Shown here piece by piece: positions 25,641 through 35,490 of a stretch of DNA of 64,000 bases. The position numbers and the translations under genes were made by a program. Within the stretch, counting starts at the first letter, position 1, and every line of letters begins with the position of its first letter. The notes below the pieces were generated by a model. The model was not told where the DNA came from. It saw nothing but the letters and a program-made list of their open reading frames with translations, and did not search any database. Origin of the DNA: Sweltsa coloradensis (Eukaryota > Arthropoda > Insecta > Plecoptera > Chloroperlidae); the NCBI GenBank assembly GCA_024449915.1, contig JAMZAV010001829.1, positions 124,001-188,000 on the forward strand. Reading direction: 5' to 3'.

Positions 25641-25891
25641 TGGCAATGCCCCGGGTTTGTTTTTTGAAAGGTTTCCCCCAAAAGCGGGGACCTGCTGTCT
25701 TTGAATGTGGGACTCTGCACATTGCGACCAAACTGGCGAAGCATACGTCATGGAAGGTCATATGATAGAGAGGTGTACAGACAAAGTTTAGTTTTAGGCC
25801 TGGTGAAAGGTACTACTCCTTTCTACACACCCCTTGATGATAGAAAACATAAAAAGTTAAAAACCATGATTATTTGAGTTTGTTTTTTCAG

Positions 25892-26053
25892 GTGGAGCGT
25901 ATTGCGAGACAAGTGGCGCTTGTTCCGGAAGGCGGTGGCAACATTCCATTGTTCCTTCTCTCATACCTTCAGAGCTTCCTGCTCATCCGAGCCGTCAGTC
26001 CGATACCCCAGGCGGAGTTTTGGGGGTCACCGGTCAACTTGCTGACCTCCAAC
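25892..26053 (+). CDS. IMMT: MIC60/mitofilin, second exon in view
   Basis: This 162-bp exon (54 codons) has the acceptor TTTTTTCAG and the donor GTACGA, with phase 0 at both ends. It encodes VERIARQVALVPEGGGNIPL, FLLSYLQSFLLIRAVSPIPQ and AEFWGSPVNLLTSN. The phrase 'V.R.AR.VA.(.)E...(.)P.(.)LSYLQS.L' is the most conserved block of mitofilin and continues directly from exon 10939-11097. It lies within otherwise poor sequence but reads cleanly. About ten residues that in other animals link 'IPQAE...' to the 'ARYW..RGD' block are absent, so either a micro-exon follows or part of the sequence is lost. Confidence 0.9.
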
Positions 26054-26435
26054 GTACGAACCCCCCTCTTTCAGAGAAACAAAGGGAGGATCTTTTTTGG
26101 TACTAAGATAAAATGGGGTAGGTCGAGGGGTTTGGTTCCGGAAGGGTATGGATTATGGGAAACAAATAAACTGGGGTTTCCTTTTTTTAACGGATATTAT
26201 CGATATTTACTGAGCGAAACAGATCAATGGATTTAGTCAATTTGTGGATATTTTGTTTACAATATTTTTAATACAAATTAGCCCAAGAAGACTCAAATTT
26301 ATGACATGTGTTATATTTTCTATGCATATTTAATATTTATGTTAATTTGAATCTATGCGGGCTAATTTGCATTGAAAATATTGAAGGCGGGGTGATAATC
26401 GACTCAATTTTTTATGGGGGTGGAGTACTGTTATG

Positions 26436-26470
26436 TTGTTGCTGTTGTTGTTGTTGTTGTTGTTGTTGTA
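26436..26470 (+). repeat. (TTG)n microsatellite
   Basis: About eleven TTG/CTG triplets in a row interrupt otherwise AT-rich intron DNA. No gene frame is involved. Confidence 0.8.
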
Positions 26471-27759
26471 TTGTCCTGTGTAAAACCTTTGAACCTACTT
26501 GTATAATGGCCACTGGTCTGTGAATCAAGTTGGATAGACACAAGTTAGATAGACGAAACAGCCTTGGAACAACCAAGATCCAAAAAAAGGAAGATGGTGG
26601 CTAGGAATTTAATTTCCCTTTGTTTTTGTTTGTCAAGTGTGGATTATGTCATTTATGTGATATTTTCAAGAACTTGCAAAGTAACCACTAAACCCTAAAT
26701 CCCCCGTCTCCCGGGCGGGCAAAACAGGGGGGGGTTTGGGGGGGTAGCATGCAATGCGGATAGCAAAGTGAAACAATGACGGGGGGGGAACAAATTTTGG
26801 GAAAAATTATTCTTTTTTTTTTTTTAATATTAAAAATTTTGGGGGGTTTATTTTTTTAGAAAAATTTTGGGGGGGAAATGGGTTTCCCGGGAATAGTAGC
26901 TGTGGGGGAGGGGGGGGGGGAAAAGTCTAAATCGGATTAGAAAACCCAAACAAGTTACCCCAAAAAAGGGCCCAAATAAAATAAAATATTTTGAAATTTT
27001 TTTAGTATTACAATAAAAAAATTGGGGGGGGAAAGGGGGGGGGTGGGGGGGGAGTAAATGAAATTTGGGAGGGGCATAGGGAGCTAAAAGTTTAAAAATC
27101 AGAGGAAGGGAGGGGGTGGGGGGAAGAGTAAGTGACATTGGAAGGGGGTCATAGGTAGCTAAATGTTTAATGTCAAAAAAATCCAAAACCCAAATTTCCT
27201 AAAAGGTTTAAAAATTTTATTTTTGGGGATTGGGGGAGTTGGACATGGGGGGAGGGGGGAGTTTTGGGAAAGGGGGGAAAAGGGGAAATCTGTAAGGGGT
27301 TTTGGTTTAAAGTCCCAAAGGGTTTTAAAGGATCCAACAAAATTAACAGTGGAAGAAAAAATTTTTCATTTTTTATTTGTTTTGTTTTTTGGGCCCGAAA
27401 AAAATGTGGGAGGTGGGTTTTCCAAAGATTTACTTTGGGAAGGGAGGGGGGGGGTCATGGAGCATTGTCAAATTTTGGATGAAATCTGACAAAATTACCA
27501 TTTAGAGAAATAAAATATTGAACTTGGCCGTAGTTTTTTTTTAATTTTAAAAATTTTTTACGAATCTATGGGGGATGGGGAAAAAATGGGGGTAAAAATC
27601 CAAAAAAAATTCCCAAAAAAGGGGAAGAAAATTTTGATTTTTTTATCCCAAAATTTTGATTTTAAATAGTATTTCATGGCAAAACAAGGGTTTATTAATA
27701 ACTAAGTGATTAATTGAGTAAAATCAAATTGTTCTTAAGATAAATAAATTCATAATTAG

Positions 27760-28996
27760 TAGGGGTCTGCGGGTACCCGAAATTTCGGGTTATTTCGGGT
27801 TTTGAAGCATACCCGAAATTCGGACTTTTATAAATGTAAATCGGGTATTTTTCGGGTAGGCCTAGGCCTAAATTACTTACCACCTTGGACCCTTAAACCG
27901 TCAAAAAACGTTCGCGAAATGGAGCAAAATAAGACTGTGTTTACTTTTAAGGCGAAATACAGCCAGTTCTATTGTTTTTCACGACATTTGGGCGAAATCG
28001 GCAGTTTTTCCCCCATTTTCCAAGCATGTACTATGTTCTCGCGAAAAAATAGGCCACTTGAACAGCTGTTGAGCTGCTGGTGACGTCACACCTCACAGGG
28101 TCGGCAACATAACAAATACAAACTATAGAAACTTTGTTTCTTGATCTTCGAAGTACCAACATTTGAAACTTTACAGCGGCAAAAACGGCAGGAAATATGA
28201 AAATACACGAAATTTGAAAAAATAATTTGAAACAATTGAATTTTTTAGGCAAAATTGATCATTTATTTTGAGTTCTAATACTAGAATTAAAGATTCTTCT
28301 GTGACAAAATAAAGACTTTTTATTTACTTTTTATTTCACATCAATTATTGCTTTATATCCAACTTTTCTTTATTCTATATGAGTTCTTAATCTATAGTAG
28401 GGCATGCTATTGTTTTGCATCTACTCTACTTTAACATAAACACTGTGTTTATCGTTATTAATCAATTAATGAATCATCATATATCAATATAATCAATCAT
28501 CATACTTATCAATATGAATATCCATATCAATTATTAATTATGCTTTATATCCAACTATTCTTTCTTCTAACACTGTGTATATCATTATAATTACTATCAC
28601 TTTTATTATTAATTATTAAATATAGACTATTCTCTTTCTCTGCAAAGAGTTTTACTTGTGCACTGTACTAGTCTAAGTGAATAAAAATATCTATCTATAT
28701 TTGCTATTTTTCAGGGTCCCTAAAATGAATTTGAATATTTAATTGTTAATTGTTTTACTTTTTTGTAAGTTTAATTCAGGGTGAGGCCATGGGCTTTGAA
28801 CCACATTGTAAAGAGTCCTGTGACCAAACCCCGATCATGCGAACCTGGTGGAGAGTCCGGGCGAACCAGATTGGCATTGTTCTATTGAAATTGCAGTTAT
28901 TTTCTTTACCCGAACCCGACCCAAAACCTGTAGTTATTATGACTACCCGAACCCGAACCCGCCCCGAACTTAAAAAGTACTACCCGCAGACCCTTA
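27760..28996. mobile_element. hAT-type non-autonomous element, 8-bp TSD
   Basis: The ends are a 16-bp inverted repeat, TAGGGGTCTGCGGGTA at the left and its counterpart with one mismatch at the right. They are flanked by the exact 8-bp direct repeat ATAATTAG (27752-27759 and 28997-29004). Eight-base duplications are the hallmark of hAT transposons. Subterminal regions repeat CGGGT/ACCCG (27770-27870 and 28905-28985). No transposase is encoded. The target was the AT-rich tail of the SINE at 28997-29547: the text on the two sides of the element reads on as that tail. Confidence 0.8.
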
Positions 28997-29547
28997 ATAA
29001 TTAGAGTCTACCCACTTAGTCATATACCCTAACTGATTTTCAGTGGGGAACATTAAACCAAAGCGACCAAGCCAACCCAACCCAACCCTGTAGGCCCCGA
29101 AATCGACGAATCCCCTTGGAGGTCAATTTTGATATTTTGAATTAATATTCATTGGATTTGATATGTTTTATGTTTTTATATGCTTTTAAATTTATTTGAG
29201 TCTATTACCTCAATGTAAAATGGCAGCAATGCTGTATTTGAGTGAATCAATAAATAAAAAAAGATCAATTTTTTTAATAGGAAATATTGCAATTAGTGGT
29301 ATGGACTGGTGCGAACACACGCGGATCAACGTCAGAATCAACAAGGCCAATTCAGAGCAACTTATAACTTATAACTTATTATGTGCCTCGTTGCTAAGAC
29401 GGCTCTAAAGTCACCATTTACTAACTCCCAAGACAAGAACTGATGGACTTGAGTACAAATCAGAATTATTTTTTTTGCCTAGAGCCGGAATCGAACTCTG
29501 GACCTTCTGCATTGGAAGCAGAGACGCTATCCACTAGACCAACCTCT
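28997..29547 (-). repeat. tRNA-derived SINE, copy 1
   Basis: On the minus strand the element starts with a tRNA-like head (29481-29547): A-box GTCTAGTGGATAGCG and B-box AGTTCGATTCC, with a paired anticodon stem TCTGC...GCAGA around TTCCAAT. It continues into a body shared with 32490-32905 ('gactttggagccgt', 'cttgttgattttggcgttgat', 'cagtggtatggac', 'ttggcttggtcgcttt') and an A/T-rich tail split by the hAT element. The head would be transcribed by RNA polymerase III. The acceptor stem pairs only partly, so it is not a functional tRNA. Confidence 0.75.
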
Positions 29548-30215
29548 TTTTGTAAATCAGTTGTTAACTGAAAAGGATACGTTATGCAAATAAAATAAAT
29601 CGGATCATTAAAAGGAAAATATTTGGTCTACTGTTCTTACTTCTTTTCTTAGTTAGATACATATTTAATAGTAACTCAACTCTTTTTAAGAGCTTTTCTC
29701 AAACTAAATGTTTGAACAAAAGTCATTTTTTGAAGTGTTTTGTTTTAATACATTGTTGTTGTAATATTAGTAGAGATCATTGATACTAAACACCTATTGT
29801 AGGCTAGATACGCAGTCTCCAATACCTCCGCAAAGGCGCGAGCATAGCAAATTGAAGAGTCAATCTGCCATCAACAAAATGGCGATTTGGCGTTTTAATT
29901 TATGCTTTTTTAATGCATTTAAGAATGAAGATGACAGAGAACACGTTTTGTCGCTGGGATTTTGATTGACAGGGGGTGTGAAAGTAAAGTAGGACTGTAC
30001 TTTTGCTCCTACGTCAGCAAGTTTTGGGCCAATCATGGGTAGGTTTCTAGTTTCTGTGCAGTAGTCTTTTGTTATTTCAAATATTTATTGACAAGCAGTG
30101 AGCTATTCAGCTAGCTGGACTGCCGAGGGTTTACAACCAATTTTGTGGAACTCCAAGTCTGTCACTCTTAGCCTATTATGAACACAATAGCCTCAATGTA
30201 CCTGATCTGCTTCGG

Positions 30216-31045
30216 GAGCGTCTTCACCCATTTCAAATCTATTGCGATGAAAATAATTTATTCAGCGGAATATTTTTTTTTAATTGCCAATATTTAATAA
30301 CGTGTTCAAATGAGTAGCTTGAGTTTTAAAATGCGTTTTTTTTCCCTAGTGTCTACGATCAAAACTGACTGAAAATATAAAGATTACTTTTTTATTATTA
30401 AAATATATTATAGAAGCATTATCCGTAACTCAGTCAGTTTTTATCGTAGAATTTCGTTCAAAAAAATGACATTCAAGATACACGCTTAATATTTTAACAA
30501 CGGTTTTAGATATTTGCAATTAAACAAAAAAACATCAATACATAAATGTATAAATAGAACAATAGAACTGGAAGAGAAGACAGCAGGTCGAAAAACCCCA
30601 GCTTCCTGAGAACTTCCTCCAAAGATTCCACCCATAGATAACAAAAACACACTGGACCCTGCTAAATAAAGAGGAGCGCCTTCACCCATTTCAAATCTAT
30701 TGTGATGAAAATAATTTATTCAGCAAAATATTTTTTTTTTTTATTGCAAATATTAAATAACGTGGTTCAAATGTGTAGCTTGAGTTATGAAATGCGTTTT
30801 TTTCCCTAGTTTCTACGATCAAAACTGACTGAAATATAAAGATTACTTTTTTATTATTAAAATATATTATAGAAGCATTATCCGTAACTCAGTCAGTTTT
30901 TATCATAGAATTTCGTCCAAAAAAATGAAATTCCAGACACGCGCTTAATATTTTAACATTATTAGATATTTGCAATTAAACAAAAAATATAAAAAAATAA
31001 ATAGAACAATAGAACAGGAAGAGAATACAGCAGGTATAAAACCCT
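30216..31045. repeat. Tandem duplication, 459-bp unit, two copies
   Basis: The block starting 'cttcacccatttcaaatctattg' at 30221 recurs at 30680 with about 90% identity, through 'tctacgatcaaaactgactgaaa' to 'gaacaatagaac.ggaagag'. Within each unit 'aaaactgactga' and 'actcagtcagttttt' form an inverted pair, so each unit may itself be a TIR element end. No gene is seen. Confidence 0.75.
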
Positions 31046-32489
31046 CAGCTTCTAGGATGGTCTATTTTACGACTACACGCGACAACCCTTCAATATGCAT
31101 TTACAGTAGAGTGTGGGGGGGGGGGGAGAATTGACGAAGGAAATATGCACACAGAGAGTGTTTAGTGTTGTTTTATCTCCATGCATCACCCTCACGTCTC
31201 GATAAGCACCGTTGCCAAAATATGAGACGCAACGCCGAAATATTATCAAAGTCATCACAAAGAGTGAATGAGTTGGTAAATAGGTAGTTGGAATGAAATT
31301 CATTGCAATCAATTTCTTGTAATTTCTTATCTGTGACCATACTTTTATTGTACTAATTATAAAAAAGCAAACATCAGGGGATTTAATTTCGTAATTGACT
31401 ACAAATTAGAACAAATCTCAACAATTTTTTTTAACTGATAAATACGCCATATGCAATGCGTAAACTCCGGGACAAATACAATTGTTACTATCGGTATATA
31501 TTTTTATATATATATAGGCAGGATTATTTACGATATAAATTTTGTTGGTACCAAATCAACTCCACCCCACCCCCACCCCCCTCCCCCGATACCCCAGACC
31601 ACACCACACCACATAACCATACAACGCTCATCGACTTGTGAACTTGGTTCAAGACTTCAGGAGTGCTTCAGGACAAGGTTTGTTTTTTTCAAGTTTCATG
31701 TCCTGCATGATTGTTGAATAGCAGGTATAATGTTTACAAATCTGCAAGCTAGCCAGCCACCCTTTCTTGTGGAATGACTGGTCTCTCTCACTCTCTCTCT
31801 CTCTCTGTCCGTGCTTCTCGCTCGCGCGCCCAAGAAACATGCAGACTGTTGTGGTAGTTCAGAGACATTGCTATAGAGGGCACAACTTTCGCACCAAATT
31901 TTATCCAATTTTACATTTAAGATTATCGCTTGTCATTAAGTTACGGCTACGAAATTCGTAATACTTTCTAATTAGAACCCCCAAATAGATGCCCTTTGAA
32001 TTTTTCGTTAGTATTTGGTCCCATTAAAAAGTTGTTTTTAAAAATTATTTGCTGATAAGCCAACGAGATTTTAAGAAATCTGAACAATACACACTCATTT
32101 GACAAAAGTTCTCTGTACGAGAAAAAAAAATCATCGGTATTGATCTATTGGTCTAATAGTTATATACAATTTACTTTACCACTACAAAATCAACAGTCCT
32201 CCTTCCTCTTAAGTATTTTACTGGATTGTTTGATATGGTTTTAGCTTGTGCAGCATGATATTGAACAAACAGAAACAATAAGAAGTTATTGCATAAGGAA
32301 ATTTAGTAATCATTTGATGTTAGGCTAGATGGCTTACCTGTCACCTGGCGGCAATCTTGAGAACTATTTGGGCTACAAATTGCTCCCATTTGATTAACAT
32401 GCGAACTTCCATATTCAAAATGGCTTCAAATTGTCACGGAAGTGGATTAATGACTGCTGATCTAGCCTACAATAGGTGTTTAATATCTC
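31046..32489. other. Intron sequence without a recognised element
   Basis: The stretch contains poly-G and poly-C runs (31115-31128, 31560-31590), a (CT)n microsatellite at 31781-31807, and a 28-bp piece (32459-32488) shared with the complement of 29785-29815. No credible coding frame was found. Confidence 0.5.
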
Positions 32490-32905
32490 GTGGCTCGTTG
32501 GTCTTGTTGTTAGCGTATCTGCTTCCAATGCAGAAGGTCCAGGGTTCGATTCCCGCTAAGTCAGAAGTTTTTTAACTTCTGATTTGGACTTAAGTCCATC
32601 AGTTCTTGTCTTAGGAGTTTGTAAACGGTGACTTTGGAGCCGTCCTAACAACGAAGCACATAATAAATTTCAGAGTTGTTCTGAATCGGCCTTGTTGATT
32701 TTGGCGTTGATTCGCGGGTGTTTGCACTGTCCATACCACTGATTGCTATATTTCCTATTAAAAATATCGATCTTTGGTTGGTTATCGCTCACTCGTCGAT
32801 TGCGTCGGGGCCTGCAGGGTTGGCTTGGTCGCTTTGATTTAAAGTCCCCCACTGAAAATCAGTTATATAACTGAATGGGTAGACTAAATAAAATTTATTT
32901 ATTTT
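32490..32905 (+). repeat. tRNA-derived SINE, copy 2
   Basis: This is a plus-strand copy of the same SINE family. The head (32490-32572) has GGCTCGTTGGTCTTGTTGTTAG as A-box region, the TCTGC-TTCCAAT-GCAGA arm and the B-box GGGTTCGATTCCC, better preserved than in copy 1. The body follows to 'aactgaatgggtagact' and ends in an (AAAT/TTTA)n tail. Confidence 0.75.
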
Positions 32906-33352
32906 ATTTATTTATGCCCAACGATATGAAAATCCATTATCGATATCGAAAAAAATGGCCAAACGATATTGATATATATCGATATTTTCCCTCCAATTTT
33001 TAAATATAGTTTCCAAGGCAGTTCCCCCAACATGTGCGTCTTCCCATCGCCATGCCCACTGTATGACGCCAGTTCGAACCGTGCCGTGCCGAGTGCACTC
33101 TAGGCAGCAGCAGACGACGCGATGTCGACTGGATACTGCAGAATTACTCGATGCCGAAGCTACACAAAACCAAATCTTTTCATTTTTTACGCGTTTTAAC
33201 GCAATTTTGGTACTTTGAAATATCGTGATGTAGAAAACGAATATCTATATTGAAATTAATTGTGTGTATCGATATCGATGAGCAACCTTAAATACGTACT
33301 ATTAGTATTTCAAATATTATTTAACTATAACTTTTAAATGTCTCCTACCGTG

Positions 33353-33848
33353 ATGACATTTTATATTATCGGTTGTTCGTAGCGGCGGTTCAAGGTAGAT
33401 TCAGCAGTGCCACGGTAGTTAGGAGGCAATAGATTAAAACATCCCAACAACTTCACAGGGATCACTGTTTTGTCCCAGCCATGCATGGGATCCTGTTCTA
33501 AGTCAGTCACTAACTAGAAACAGTACAGTGTAAAGAATCAACCTATTGAGGAAGTTATCATAGACCAGTCCAAGGATTGTGCCGGTTCAGAGGAGATGTC
33601 TGGGGTGGAAGACTAAGAAATAGGAAATTGTCTAGCAAATGATAATTGACAGTGAATTTAGGAAGCTTTTAGGTAACCAATCAAAAACTTTATAGTAACA
33701 ATAGAAAAAACAATAACAAAACAGAGGAATTTCACAAACTTCATATATCATATTTCAGTCCTGAAGAAGAAGATAATATGGTCTTCGAAACGTCGAGAAA
33801 GTATCACTACCGCCGCTACGAAACAACCCGATAAATATAAAATGTCAT
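33353..33848. mobile_element. 496-bp MITE with about 38-bp inverted ends
   Basis: The left end ATGACATTTTATATTATCGG with TTGTTCGTAGCGGCGGT after it is repeated, with few changes, as the complement at 33808-33848. No target duplication is clear. Near the right end, CTGAAGAAGAAG...GGTCTTCGAAACGTCG resembles the hammerhead-ribozyme core (CTGANGA - stem - GAAA), but only weakly. No coding capacity is seen. Confidence 0.6.
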
Positions 33849-34130
33849 TTACTTAACTGTTAGTTCATTGCTGTATCTGCATCTATGTAAGTAGATTTAT
33901 TTAGTTGTCCTCCTTTGTAAATTAAATTTTTAACTGAATATGATAGAAGTTTAAATTAAAAAAATTTAAAAAAAAAAGATATAAAATAACAAAACAAACA
34001 TGAAACCTGACACATATAATTTAATTCTAAGAATACGGTAAAAATAATAATTAATATTTTTTCATGTAACCGGTTCTACTAGTTTCTTATTTATCTTCTT
34101 AAAATGCCATAGGAAGTTCTACAACTTTAT

Positions 34131-34466
34131 TGTTGATTGGATTGATTGGATATTGCTTAACGTCTCATATTTATGCAACTTGGCTAATCGTGACGAAGGG
34201 AGGGACGAAGGGGTGATGCGGGGGGACAAAGGGTGGACAGGCCTGTGCTGGTCAGAACCAGCCACAAGCGTATGGGGAGGGCAGGGGTTCCCCCACGTTG
34301 TGGTCGTCTCCGTCTGTGTCATCTCTGTCCGTGTGTCCATTGTCGTTGCCGTCGTGGAGGTAGTCAAAGGGAAGGGGAAAGTTCCCCGACGACGACCCAG
34401 AGCTCGCCATTAGTTTCATGGAGTAAAATTCCCCTAATCACGGGCCAAACCACCAGAAGGTTGCGA
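34131..34466 (-). repeat. (CAAT)n-tailed SINE, copy 1
   Basis: On the minus strand the unit runs from about 'ttggcccgtgattagggg' through 'gagctctgggtcgtcgt', 'ttccctttgactacctcc' and 'gccctccccatacgcttgtgg' to 'gccaagttgcataaatatgag' and a tail of CAAT repeats. The copy at 45335-45655 is nearly identical over about 310 bp in the opposite strand, and a 60-bp 3' piece lies at 38468-38525. It sits about 90 bp upstream of the last MIC60 exon. No clear tRNA head is present. Confidence 0.75.
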
Positions 34467-34553
34467 GTTGGACTTTGATGGCCCATTTCACATCGGGTGG
34501 GCCATGTTGGCCCAGGTTTACTCACACCATGTAATGTTAAATGCCTGTTGCAG

Positions 34554-34731
34554 GTATTGGCTGGACCGGGGGGACTTCAGCATGACGCTACGTTACATGA
34601 ACCTGCTGAAAGGGGCGTCGCGGAGAGTGGCCTGCGACTGGATGAAAGAGGCGCGCATCCTGCTTGAGACCCAGCAAGCCGCCAACACACTGATGGCGCA
34701 TGCCTCCGCCTCTGGCCTCCTATACTTATGA
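34554..34731 (+). CDS. IMMT: MIC60/mitofilin, terminal exon
   Basis: The exon begins after CTGTTGCAG (34553) with G completing an Arg codon, then encodes [40 protein letters not shown] and [18 protein letters not shown] before TGA. The block 'RGD...A..Y.N.L.G..R.VA.DW..EAR..LET.QA...L.A.A...G' is the C-terminal end of mitofilin in all animals. It belongs to the mitofilin domain that contacts other MICOS subunits. The 3' end is close: AATAAA lies 36 bp after the stop. The exon is clean and intact. Confidence 0.92.
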
Positions 34732-34766
34732 ACAGTAGCAATTTCTAATTCCGAAAGAGAAATTGT

Positions 34767-34772
34767 AATAAA
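34767..34772 (+). promoter_or_regulatory. IMMT: Polyadenylation signal of MIC60
   Basis: A canonical AATAAA lies 36 bp downstream of the TGA stop. This gives a very short 3' UTR with cleavage expected near 34785-34800. Confidence 0.65.
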
Positions 34773-34799
34773 GTATGTGAACCTCAACAAGTGAAAGAA

Positions 34800-35281
34800 A
34801 CTAACTTTTTTAAGTAGATGCACTTCAATTAACTACAAGTAATTCACAGCATTGCATTCTGTCCTATTGCCCGGAAAGCTAACCGGATTTGTTTAATGTT
34901 ATTTTATTAATTATAATTCATTTTTGTATTTTGTAAAATTGTTTTAACATGTTTGTGGACAAGTTGATTTCAGTTACTATGTTATTAAATTTAAAATAAC
35001 AAAATTGCCAATGATTTATGGTAGCAGATGTAGAGGAAATATCACGACAGCATAAGCTCAATTGCTTTACGTCTTCATCACGATTTTGACCAAATTTATG
35101 TAAATAAAATGCGTAGGTATAATAGAAATAAATTATTAAGGTCGGAAATTTGTTAATTTATTATGTGAACTAGGGGCCTTGCGGTTTGTATCGCTACCTA
35201 ATTCCAAAAGCATTCAGTTTTATACCCTGAAAATTCCTAATCAAGCTTACTAGTTGCTTCTTTGGGAATTATTTCATCTAT
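34800..35281. other. Downstream intergenic stretch, nothing recognised
   Basis: AT-rich sequence with no coding frame or identifiable repeat boundaries. Confidence 0.5.
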
Positions 35282-35435
35282 GTCATCATTATCCATCACA
35301 GTTTCTTGTGTCTGGCAGGTTCAGCTTGGGTTTTGCAACTAAACTTTTCCACTAATCTTTCCATCTTCCCACAATTGTATCTCTTTCACATCTTCCCAGC
35401 TCTCTCCTCATGCCTTTTTTCAAGTCTCCTGCTAG
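35282..35435 (-). mobile_element. RTE 3'-end fragment
   Basis: The text 'tcatcattatccatca.. .tctggcaggttcagcttgggttttgcaac' matches the 3' end of the RTE at 4650-4800 on the minus strand for about 150 bp before diverging. It is a very short, 5'-truncated insertion or relic. Confidence 0.7.
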
Positions 35436-35490
35436 CAATCAGCAAATTATGAAAGTTGGACCACTTCCGGCAGTAGAAAAAATGATAATA

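Larger units (their letters stand above)
11098..25891 (+). other. IMMT: MIC60 intron, 14.8 kb, filled with transposons
   Basis: The intron runs from the GT at 11098 to the TTTTTTCAG ending at 25891. It contains the TTAA-type element, a LINE, a degraded RTE copy and several tRNA-like SINE heads. The right-hand half (18.3 kb onward) is poor sequence. I see no other host exon in it. Between named elements, 11098-11865, 15210-15950 and 17715-18300 hold nothing I recognise. Confidence 0.8.
18300..27700. other. Low-quality, homopolymer-inflated sequence
   Basis: Runs of G, C, A and T become abnormally long and frequent here (around 19990-20180, 21180, 26730-27480), and known repeats lose their frame every few dozen bases. 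The RTE copy inside is far more damaged by short indels and base doubling than its relatives at 4.6-10.8 kb. An island around 25640-26060, which holds a MIC60 exon, is clean. This looks like unpolished long-read consensus rather than biology. Short open frames in it should not be trusted. Confidence 0.7.
26054..34553 (+). other. IMMT: MIC60 terminal intron(s), 8.5 kb
   Basis: This lies between the donor at 26054 and the acceptor CTGTTGCAG ending at 34553. The exons do not join into a complete protein across it: the third exon needs a preceding codon ending in AG or CG (phase 1), while the second ends in phase 0. At least one small exon, roughly 30 nt in length, is therefore expected inside; I could not locate it. 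Contents are a hAT element, two SINE copies, a tandem duplication and MITEs. G-rich sequence at 26700-27500 is low quality. Confidence 0.7.

Noticed and set aside
26848..27489. Proline- or glycine-rich proteins in G-rich sequence
   Set aside because: They arise from homopolymer runs in poor-quality sequence and have no domain.
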